A model generated the notes under the pieces. The model was not told where the DNA came from. It saw only the letters and a program-made list of their open reading frames with translations, and made no database searches. From Adenophora triphylla var. japonica (Eukaryota > Streptophyta > Magnoliopsida > Asterales > Campanulaceae): 64,000 nucleotides of DNA. Positions within the stretch are counted from its first letter, which is position 1. Each line of letters opens with the position of its first letter. The stretch spans positions 99,421 to 163,420 of the forward strand of contig JAFEMH010005428.1 in the NCBI GenBank assembly GCA_022495995.1, written 5' to 3'. The position numbers and the translations under genes were made by a program. Positions 55,406 through 64,000 of this stretch are shown in pieces.

Positions 55406-55870
55406 CTATGGCAACATTATCACCTTCACGCATTTGGACCTTCCAAAATTTGGGGCCGATCACAATGAGCCACTCTACATCACAGCCCACTGACGAGCGT
55501 CGCCTTCCCCGCGTGTTGGTAGACGGAGGTTCCGAATGAATGTCTTGCCCGCCAAGATGATGGACCCGCTTGACATCAAGCCCACAGATCCGAAGCCTTC
55601 ACCCACACCGTCAAGGCCTATGACTCTACTTCCCGCATCGTTTCTGGTTGCTACTCTTAATATTTGGTTCTGCAAGCGGATGATTCCCACCGAATTTCAA
55701 GTGTCGACATTCCAATCACTTTCACAGCCCATCCCGGGGCGTCCCCGGCCGCATCAAATCAATGGCGTGGCATCCACCCTTCATCAATGCCTCAAGTTCA
55801 TGCAAGGCAACGAGCTCACCACAGCCTACGGCGACAAATGGCCACCACCGAGGGGACCAAAGCACCAACG
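55406..55870 (+). pseudogene. Second aspartic-protease-like domain
   Basis: The sequence ITFTHLDLPKFGADHNEPLY, then RVLVDGGS and MNVLPAKMMDPLDIK, PTEFQVSTFQ and GVASTLHQCLKFMQGNELTT parallels the first protease (MITFCDEDLP, NEALYITLKL, VLVDNGSAVNVLP, PAKFHVMDIP, IASTLHQCVKFINRQGDLEV). It is frameshifted near 55495 and 55535, and the active site reads Asp-Gly-Gly. The identity to the first copy is partial, so it is a diverged duplicate or part of a second, nested element. Confidence 0.8.
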
Positions 55871-56248
55871 ACATTCCAAAGTGTTAGAAATCAAGCATAA
55901 TGACGACATGGCATTAACCGGATTCACTCCGGGAGACCTCCAAGATCCAAATATGCAACGTGGACCTTCCACTGTCTCACGACAAGATTCCTCCCCGCTA
56001 CGAAGATGATGAAACTCATGAACTTCATCCTGTGACCGGGCTCGCAAAAGGTTACAAGGCCAACACCAAGTCATCGAAGTCAAGGACCACACCACGGTCC
56101 AGGCTTGGCTACGTGCCAACACCACCGACATCAAGGAAGACAAAAGGCTCGCCCGCACCAAGGCAAAGAACCCGCAAAAGGGGAACCTCCGACGGCACAC
56201 CCAACCTCCGACCTTACAGCTTCGACCTCGCTCATTACTTCACCAAGG

Positions 56249-56384
56249 GAACCGACAGAACCGAGGGGACCGACAAGGGAACCGACAGCAGAACCGAGGG
56301 GACCGACAAGGGAACCGATGCAGAACCGAGGGGACCGACAATGAACCGACAGCAGAACCGAGGGGACCGACAAGTGGAACCGAT
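56249..56384. repeat. About 33-bp tandem repeat (GAACCGAGGGGACCGACAAG)
   Basis: The phrase GAACCGAGGGGACCGACAAG recurs about four times, joined by GGAACCGACAGCA-type spacers. It gives Thr/Glu/Gly/Pro/Asp-rich repeats in an open frame (55960-56427). It lies in the linker between the second protease and RT. Confidence 0.9.
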
Positions 56385-57149
56385 GAAGATGAGAAAGAAG
56401 CAGGATAGTCGCACCGAGACTACGTAAAGAATGGAACAGCCTAGCACGGACCTCAAGCGTTTCAGCAGGACTCAAAGCTAATCCGATAAGGGAGCGTTCG
56501 ACATCACAGCCTCTACCTGACCAACCGCCACCACAAACCCAAAGACGAGTACACATTCAAGGGAATCCTGCATGCGGAAGAGCAACTCAAGGTACTCTCC
56601 ACGGGAAACAGATCGTTCGGATCAACCGCCGAGGCCACATTCGAGACAAGAACTCTAAAGCGTAAGGAACCGTAATTCATAGAAGATGCTCTCAAAGGAC
56701 CACTCTACAGAGTCTTTTGAAGAAGTCATGGAGGTGCCGAACCCGATTGACTCCGGGCTCCGAAAACAAAGATGATTGCCATGGTTGGGACAAGCAGGCC
56801 AAGCCTCTCGATCCCCGCACCCTCATCAAGCATCCAAAGAATGCCACCGAAGAATTGGGTAACCTTCACCGACCAAGGGCAAGCTGTGCAGTAACCGGAA
56901 GACAAGCCGGGCTCGCACCCACATCTCCCTAAACCCGGTCTCAAACCCTCTCGAGCCGCCTCCTGTCGAGTCCAGGCCCTTCCGAGTCATCCAATGGCCT
57001 TACGCCGAGGACCATGATAATGTAGCCAACCATGTATTTCCGTTCTTGCTTAATGAAAAGTCTCGACCTTTCTGAGTATCCTCATTGCCACTTTAACAAC
57101 CGATAAGTTAACAAACAACTTAAAAGACGTTAATAATTCAATTGATAAA

Positions 57150-58100
57150 GAAGCATACATTAAATGAACAATACATTAGAGAAGTTCTCGAGCGTGTAGT
57201 TGACCAAGAGGACAACCGGGCCCAAGCCGCCGAAGAGGTTATGACCAAAGTGAACCCGGGGTCGCGCAAGAGCCTAAAGAGACACAAGTGGGCGCTTTCG
57301 CCGATGCGTAAAAGAAGCCCCGATAAGCCTCCTCCGGAGTATGTTGACGTGTTCGCCCGGTCATACCAGACATGCCAGACTCGATCCTCGATCGTAGAGC
57401 ACGTAATTCCCGGATCCCGAATCCAAGCCTCGTCAAACAAAAGCCGCGCAAGATCAAGCCGAGTGGTCCTTGCAAGTTAAAGAAGAAATTGAGAAAATGC
57501 TCCGAGTTGGTTTCATCGTAGTGATTGAGTACCCGACTTGGCTCTCCAACATCGTGACGGTCACCAAGGCCAATGGAAAGGTCGATGTCGTGTGGATTTC
57601 CGGGATCTCAACAAGGCCAGCCCTAAAGATGATTTCCCACCGCCTAATATCGACATGCCGGTCGACACCACGGCAAATTTCAAGTAAAGTCCTTCGTGGA
57701 CGGGTTCGCCGGATACAACCGCATCAAGATGTCCGAGGAGGATCAACCCAAGATCGCCTTCACACTCCGTGGGGACATATCGTTACACGGTCATGCCGTT
57801 CGGTCCGAAGAACGCCGGGGCTACTTACCACGGCCGCAATGTGCCCTCTTCCATGACATGATTCACAAAGAAATCGAAGTATATGTCGATGACATGATCA
57901 TCCACTCCAGAGGATCGACATGCAAGCATTTGACAGATCCGAGAAAGTTCTTCAACAGACTCGTAAAACACTCCATGAGGTTGAACCCGCGAAGTGCACC
58001 TTCGGCCAAGCGCGGCAAGGTACCGGGGTACATGGTTACGTAAAGGGGTATCGAAGCCGATCCCAAGAAAATCAAGGCCATCATCGACATGAAGCCGCCT
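57150..58100 (+). pseudogene. Reverse transcriptase of the Ogre-like element, frameshifted
   Basis: Blocks in different frames add up to gypsy RT: LQVKEEIEKMLRVGFIVVIE and YPTWLSNIVTVTKANGK (57470-57590), then FPPPNIDMPVDTTA-like codons near 57640 in another frame, then MDGFAGYNRIKMSEEDQPKI (57696-57755), GHAVRSEERRGYLPRPQCAL-like frame-shifted YTVMPFGPKNAGATY sequence, and the active site VYVDDMIIHSRG (57878-57915). A leading segment near 57142-57250 (YIREVLERVVDQEDN) belongs to the RT linker. No intact frame remains. Confidence 0.85.
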
Positions 58101-59200
58101 GCACTCGACGTAAGTGAAGAGTTTCATGGGAAGACTTCAAGACATCGCCGCTTTCATCAACCGCTTGACATCTTCTCGCGAGCCCATGTTCAAACCGATG
58201 AAAAAGAATGCCGACATCAAATGGGACTCCGAGTGCCAAACAGCCTTTCGAGAAAATCAAGACCTACTTGGTGAATCCCCCAATTCCCCGTGCCCGCCAC
58301 ATGAAGACAAGCCACTACTCCCGTATCCGACAAGCAATGTACACGTCAATCGGAGCAATGCCGGCACAAGAACAAAGATTCCAAGGTTGAGCATGCAATC
58401 TACTTCGTAAGCCGGAAGCTTCAAGGAAGTGAACTCACTACTCAAAGATCGTGAGAAAACTTGTACCGCCTGTATGGGTAGTCGGGAAACCGAAACACTA
58501 CATGCGCCACATTCTGCTCCCCGGTCTCCAAAATGGACCCCGTCCGATATCTCTTTGACAAGCCATCCCCGTCAATGCGACTAGCCAAGTGGTCATTCTT
58601 CCCGGGCCGAGTTCGACATCAAGTACATGGTCGAAAATCAACAAAGGGCGTAGTCATGGCGCATCACCCGGCCGACTTCCCGAGCAAAGGAACCTAAGGG
58701 TCCCGATCCGCAATTTCCGGACGACGGAATCTTTCTCACTCGACAAAGCAAACCGCCGGCAACTCTTCTTCGATGGGGCAGCCAACAAGAAGGGGAATGG
58801 TATTGGAATGCTCCTTGTCGATCCCAAGGACGAGCACACTCCCATAGCCATCAAGTCAATTTTGAAACAACCAACAATGCAGCAGAATACGAAGCTCGTG
58901 GCAGCAGGTTTGGAAGCCGCCCGAGCGCAACATCTCGTAACCGGATGTATATGGAGACTCAGCATTGATCATCAATCAAGTGTCCAACAAGTGGAAGACG
59001 GTAGATTCTCGCCTTCGAAGTACCACGCGTACATGGAGGAGCTCATTGCTCGCTCAAGGACATCTCTTTTCATTATTTGCCAAGAGACAGAACCGCTTCG
59101 CAGATGCCCCGGCAACCCTCGCCTCTCTTGTCGAAATTCCCGATGGAAAAGCAAGAAACCCCTCGTAATAGGCAGACGGAAACACCCGCCTATTGCCGTG
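58100..59200 (+). pseudogene. RT thumb and RNase H of the Ogre-like element, frameshifted
   Basis: 58114-58180 reads FMGRLQDIAAFINRLTSSRE, the RT-RNase H connection. 58740-58860 reads RQLFFDGAANKKGNGIGMLL and VDPKDEHTPIAI, the start of RNase H with its first catalytic Asp. A later segment near 58960-59080 carries the YHAYMEEL and Asn-rich parts. Frame changes are frequent. Confidence 0.8.
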
Positions 59201-60494
59201 AGATCGAAATAAAAAGGAAACGATCGACGAACCCCGGTACAATCAAATTTACCAAGCACTTCCAAAACGGAGAAGCTTCCTTCACAAATGAAGATGGAAA
59301 ATACAAAGAAGGGATCAAAGCCAAAAACATGATGGCATTAAAACGCCCGGCATCCCATTTCGTCATTCTCGGGGGTATGTTGTACAAGAAGCGCCACCAA
59401 GGGCCACTCCTTCGTGTAAACAAAGAAAAGCCACGAGCTAATGAACGAAGTTCACAACGGAACCCGCGGTCCGCACATGAACGCCCGAGCATTGACACGC
59501 ATCATTCTCCGTATGGGATACTATTGGATATCGATGGAAACAGACCGCATCCAGCTTCGTCCGAAGCCGCGACAAATGTCAACGGTTCTCCAACCTCAAT
59601 CACATCCCTCCACATGAACTCTATTGCATGACTACGCCACGGCCTTTCGCCACATGGGGAATCGACGTCATCGGCAAGATCACTCCTCCCAGGAGCAATG
59701 GTCACGAGTTCATTTTAGTCGCAGCCGACTACTTCACCAAATGGGTAGAAGCCGATCGTACAAGGTACCGAATTCTAAGAAGGTGGCCGAGTTCATCCGA
59801 GAGAACATCATGTGCCGATACGGAGTGCCCAACGAGATCATATCCGACAATGGGACCCACTTCAAGGAGATTGTGACCAACTACCGACCGACCCGTAGTC
59901 ACACGTCACAAATCTTCTCCTTACGTACCACAAACCAATGGTGCAAGAGAGGCACCAACAAGACTCTCGCCATGATAATCGAAAGATGACCACTGCAGGT
60001 CGGACCGGCCCGAAAAGCTACATCTAGCCCTCCGGGGATACCGAACATCGCCGAACCGCCACAGGAGACTCCATTCGCGCTTACCTACGGAATGGAAGCA
60101 ATGTTGCCCGTGGAATTGGAAATTCCATCCCTCCGAGTCCTCTTGGAAAACGGGATCAATGAAGTCGAATGGCTACAGAGCCGTCACGACGAACTTGCTC
60201 TACTCGACGAGCGCAGATTGAAAGCCATGGAACACACTCGAGCCTACCAGAGCGTAATGGCCCGAGCATTCGACAAGAAAGTCAAGATCCGAGACATCGT
60301 AGAAGGCGACTTGGTGCTAAAGGAAAAGCCTCCTACGTGCACTCAATCCCCTCGGAAAGTGGGAGCCTACCTGGATAGGACCGTTCGTGGTACAAAGAAT
60401 CTTCTCCTGAGGAGCCATGAAGTTAGCATACTTGGACGGAAACCCTTTCGTTAACCCCATGAATGGAAGCAAGCTCCGCAGATACTTCATTTGA
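59200..60494 (+). pseudogene. Integrase of the Ogre-like element, frameshifted
   Basis: The HHCC region lies in 59390-59600 (in shifting frames: EVHNGTRGPHMNARALT-like, GYYW). 59628-59876 has FATWGIDVIGKITPPRSNGH and DYFTKWVEA, with the first catalytic Asp. 59770-59880 in another frame has ENIMCRYGVPNEIISDNGTH with the second. 60092-60454 holds the C-terminal region (MEAMLPVELEIPSLRV, MARAFDKKVKIRDIVEGDLV). The order after RNase H confirms the gypsy type. Confidence 0.88.
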
Positions 60495-61199
60495 GGAAGA
60501 GCACGAGTCAACTCTCCTTCCCCATACACCGTCCCTTCAGTAAAATTAAAAGTGCTAAAAGAGTAATACCCAACTGGATACATTCCCGCTAATGATCCAG
60601 TAAAAACAAGTGGTCGCACTTCTTTTGTCTTTGCTTTTCTCAAATTCACCTAAAGTGTCGAACTACGGTGACCCGAGCCCCTTAGTCCAATTGTAAAAGG
60701 GGAACGTAGGCACCATCATTGGTTCGGTCTAAAAACAAAAAAATACAATAAGCATCAATTGCTTGTGTTTCAAAAACTCTTTTCATTTAACCTACAAATT
60801 CATTACTTAAAACAATCTTTGATGAGTTCAAGCACGGTCAACTCTTGACTCGCTACACGCTAGCAAAACTACAATAAAACATTAATCAATTAATGTGTCT
60901 CGCAAATGACAATGGGCGGATACTGGACAAAGAAGGTCAACCTAGTTTCCCGTACTTGGTCCTTCATCCTTCTTCCCCTTCCCCTTCCCACGACGAGTGT
61001 TCTTCACCTTCACAGAAATATTCCGGTAGTCCTTCTACCCGGCTCAGTGGACCCTTCCCGACGCCTCCGTCAAGCCTCGTAGCCGTCAACGCAGCCCTTT
61101 CTCGGCTCTATCTCGAGCCGCCTCGCTTCGAGCCATCATAACAAAGTGCTTTGATTGGCCTCCCGATCAGCATTGGCCTCATAGTCGCCCATGGCATTC
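60495..61199. other. Spacer between integrase and the antisense frames
   Basis: 60500-60900 is AT-richer, with no recognised sequence; a plus-strand frame at 60893-61141 is Ser/Pro-rich and unsupported. This is where the 3' ends of integrase and of the antisense gene would meet, as in the other gypsy element. Confidence 0.4.
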
Positions 61200-62480
61200 C
61201 CAAGACGATCCCCTGTGATTAGCTCTCGCTTCGGTCCTCTCAAGGTCGAGCCGTCAAAGGTGTCCGACACCCAACAGCCTCATCCTCCGTCTCCACAAGA
61301 TAGCCATCTCGTGTCTCCCCTATACACTCTTCGTACTAGCCGTATATCGGCCGACGTAACAAGGCCCTCTTCGGTGAAGGAGAACCCCGGGCAGAAAGGA
61401 CGTGTATTGCCACCACCGCGTGAGCAAAGCAATAGCGTCGAAGGATCTTCCATCGCCAGAGATCCCACCTCAAAGGTAGCAAGATAACTCAAACCCGTCA
61501 ATGGCACCTCGCTCCACTGCATCGTCGCAGTAACCAACGATGGAATATAGAAAGACGTCTCGAGACAAAGCCCCGGCACTCGACAACCAAGTGACCTTCC
61601 CGAGTGGTCCGACAAGTCTCAGAACTTCCAGCTGGGAACCCACCATCGCAAGTGATGCGTGCGGAGTCCGGCCATCCGTAGCTCCAGCCACTCGACGCCC
61701 CTATCACCAGAGGACGCCGAGAGAAGGACCAAGCGTCACAGACATTGGCACCTCGTGCATCATCTCGCAGCCTCTCCTCAACCACATGGTAAGCATAGCG
61801 GGACTCCCTCCCCACATGTATCGGCTACCGGCCGCCATCCGACCTATGCCCAGAACGTCTCGCCCAAGACCAACGGCACGATGTCTCCCCGCTCCGGCAT
61901 CGCTCACCAAGTCCAAGACACCGTGATGGCACACACCCAAAGACGTGAACGTGAACAGAGTAGCGATCGCGCACAGAGCAAACGCGCCCCACGAAAAGAC
62001 GCTCCTCGCCCGGCAAATCTTTCTGCGCCCCGAAATGTCAACATAATCGCATCCAAGACGCATCCCGTATGCTTCTCCACTGAGATACCAAGCAAAGACA
62101 CTAGCTTCTCAACAAGGGCCATGCCACCAAAGATACGGAAGAACTAGCCGTTCCGTCTCAGTCCTCCTGCACGGCCCGGAAATCTTCGAACGTAGGAGTG
62201 ACTTCGTTGTACGAAAAGCCGTACACATTCCTCCGTACGTCCTGTAAGCGAGACGCGGCTCTCAAAAGATCCTAATCTGGGCATGAGCTCCTTCAAAGCC
62301 CAAACAGATTTAATCCCGTAATGTACCTTCGAAAACCCCTTGTTCTCGCCTCGTGTGGTTCCGCACTCCACGACCGAAAATTGTCCACGTATCGCTCTTG
62401 CATCCGAGACGATAGCTTAGGAAAGGGAGCCATGACAGAAAGTGAAGGAAGCCTAAGAAATTTGAGAGAATTCAACTAAA
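61200..62480 (-). pseudogene. Antisense DUF7745-like gene of the Ogre-like element, frameshifted
   Basis: On the minus strand, 62475-62293 begins with a conserved-looking N-terminus (MAPFPKLSSRMQERYVDNF, RSW) from an ATG near 62433. 62371-62144 gives ALKELMPRLGSFESRVSLTG. 62063-61704 gives ALCAIATLFTFTSLGVCHHG followed by LDLVSDAGAGRHRAVGL, which resembles the 'FALAVYGLVIFP...' segment of plant DUF7745 proteins. 61815-61498 continues with Cys-, Arg- and Ser-rich fragments. Frame changes are frequent. Function is unknown; such genes occur in plant gypsy elements opposite to gag-pol. The family call is from memory of the family pattern. Confidence 0.5.
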
Positions 62481-62870
62481 CTTATCAAAAGCAATGCGCA
62501 GTTCTTAACCAATTGCAAAGCTGAAACTGCAATTTAAAGAATCTGGAAATTCACTCCTAGTCCGGCCGATTCCCTCTCGCAGCTGACTTGGTCAACTCGC
62601 AGCCTACCGCTCCCGAATTGGAAACAATTCCAAACAACTCCCTCGTTCATCCTTTATGAAACCCGCGTGCCGCCCTAGTTTCATTCAACCAATGTCAATA
62701 TCCCTTCCGCCCGGCTCGTGCAACAAAGGCAAATAATTAATAATCGCTGCATATAGGCTTAATTTTTGACCCGTTCAATTTTTAATGCATGTTTCATTTT
62801 ATTTATTTTTGATTAACCTACTTCCTTATTTGCCAAAAATAATGTAAGGTGATCACGTAATAAATGTGCG
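62481..62870. other. AT-richer spacer upstream of the antisense frames
   Basis: This stretch becomes AT-rich at 62720-62850. It lies 5' of the ATG near 62433 on the minus strand and could serve as its promoter region. No open frame is supported. Confidence 0.35.
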
Positions 62871-62899
62871 AAGCATTGTTCCGCCCCACGGGCGCCTTT

Positions 62900-64000
62900 T
62901 TTTCGAATACAGCTTCAAATCAAATCGTTCCTGCACGATACAAAAAAAGAGAGAAAGAAAGCAAGAAAAAGGACTACTCCGAGTCCCGCTTCGTCATCCG
63001 AGCACTCGACGCACCGCTCCGCCGCCGGATCCGTCGCAAACAGAACTCGCCAAATTCCTCCAAAGCGGAATATGCAAAAGGCCTCCTCGGCGTATGCGAA
63101 CTCGAGGACTCTCCTCTCGCGCCCGAGTGCGAAGAAGAATGAGCTCCAAATCCAAATTGCTCCACCCGCGAACCGGCCAAATCCCCGCGCAAAGTCCTCC
63201 CCACCTGCACTCGCTGGAGCAGCGAACTCTCGCCTAGACGGCCTCTGGCCACGGACATCCACGCTCCTCCGGAACCGCACCGCATGAACGCCACGAGCCT
63301 CCTAGCGTAGGCGGACCACCCGTCCACCAAATCCTCATAGCGCCGTTGTACGTACGGCCGTACACCTGCGAACCAGAAGGTCATCGAAGACGAATGTAAA
63401 GTACGTATGCAACATTTGCGTAATACTACTATCAAATGCGTAAAATCAAAAAGTGCTCACCGAAGCATTGGGGTCAACCCCGTATCGTGGTCTCGGCCAT
63501 CCGGGAGCGGATCACAAGTCGCCCGCGCGAACCGTCCAGCCCCTCGTACGCCGCCTAGCGCGTGGGAGCGGGAGATCTCGGGATATCCAGTGGCCATCGC
63601 CTCCCTATGCCGCACCCGCGGGCTCCTCACCTCATCCTCAAGAAAGTATCATAGGCGGCCCCCGATATGATGTACTCGGTATAGAACGCGCCCTGTCTAT
63701 ACCTCTCCAACTCCTCCATCGGCATCTCCCGAGGATGCTGCATATGCATAGGAGGATCCACCGACACCAACGGAATGGACCCCGGGCCATGCTGATGGGT
63801 CACCCGCTCCCCTGCATACATAGCGTCGCAATGAAGTCCCACCAGAGCTTCCTCCGCCGCGTCACCTCGCTAGCAACTCCGAACCACGCCATAGTGGAAC
63901 CGACTCCACCAGTGTCAGCCGGATCCTCTCGAGAACTCCCGGTTCAAAGGCCGTAGATACCTCCTCGTATGACACTCGAGTGCCGACTCTCGACGAGACC
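62900..64000 (-). pseudogene. Second antisense coding block, possible plant-mobile-domain C-terminal part
   Basis: Minus-strand fragments read ERIRLTLVES near 63930, then WWDFIATLCMQG near 63835, GPGSIPLVSVDPPMHMQHPR and MPMEELERYRQGAFYTEYII (63842-63627), and YEDLVDGWSAYARRLVAFM (63345-63290). The WW...A pattern after an RIRLT helix resembles the end of plant-mobile-domain/aminotransferase-like proteins. Frames change near 63600 and 63440. It may be the C-terminal part of a second antisense gene whose start lies beyond the window. Confidence 0.4.

Larger units (their letters stand above)
46385..64000 (+). mobile_element. Large Ogre/Tat-like Ty3-gypsy element, 3' end outside the window
   Basis: The order is 5' LTR, primer site, long leader, gag, protease, second protease, RT, RNase H, integrase and then antisense reading frames. 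Plant gypsy features are clear (integrase last, DNGSAVNVLP protease, Tat-type gag). Large size, long LTR and a long leader fit the Ogre group. No second LTR occurs before 64000, so the right end is beyond the window. Gag-protease is open for 1228 codons while later domains are frameshifted. Confidence 0.85.

Noticed and set aside
1..64000. tRNA or rRNA genes
   Set aside because: None recognised; the Met-tRNA-like strings are retroelement primer-binding sites.

Overview
The window looks like repeat-rich nuclear DNA of a flowering plant, most likely a eudicot. Spliced genes with GT-AG introns, a plant-type DC1 zinc-binding protein, plant Ty1-copia and Ty3-gypsy retroelements, and Stowaway-, Mutator-, hAT- and Harbinger-like DNA transposons all point that way. 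Nothing bacterial, organellar or CRISPR-like was seen. Only two ordinary host genes are supported: a three-domain DC1 protein (15530-16918) and a six-exon YIPF1/2-like Golgi membrane protein (30814-39194). Almost everything else is nested mobile DNA.

Layout. 1-2866: arrays of a short CTAATGCAA-type motif in both orientations on either side of a 1.3-kb (ACC/ACT)n tract. 2868-15156: a Ty3-gypsy element of Tat/Retand-like organisation on the minus strand, with both LTRs, a TACCT target duplication, decayed gag-pol and a spliced antisense gene on the plus strand. A 160-bp tandem repeat lies between the two converging gene sets. 15530-16918: the DC1 gene, with a (GA)n tract touching its start codon. 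17367-29635: a tandemly rearranged cluster of 1.4-kb LTRs with only about 235 bp of internal sequence. Its first LTR is split by a plus-strand Ty1-copia element (17475-24401) whose LTRs are almost identical although its genes are broken.

30814-39194: the YIPF gene. Its introns hold a gag-only LTR element, a Stowaway-like MITE, a retroposed segment with a (TTG)n tail carrying a Mutator-like MITE and an AT microsatellite, a solo LTR, and a further MITE. 39577-46384: a MITE, a hAT-like element, and a Harbinger transposase remnant split by a deleted copia element. 46385-64000 (open at the right edge): a large Ogre/Tat-like gypsy element with a 2.05-kb 5' LTR, a 1228-codon gag-protease reading frame, a second diverged protease, frameshifted RT/RNase H/integrase, and minus-strand reading frames resembling plant DUF7745/plant-mobile-domain proteins.

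The most interesting signals are: (i) both gypsy elements carry long genes antisense to gag-pol, from apparently different families; (ii) the Ogre-like polyprotein has three diverged copies of an unrecognised ~80-residue module after its protease, and a second protease further on; (iii) the LTR cluster keeps empty-site copies that prove the copia insertion point; (iv) a gag-only LTR element sits in an expressed-type gene. Family assignments come from reading motifs by eye; no database search was run.
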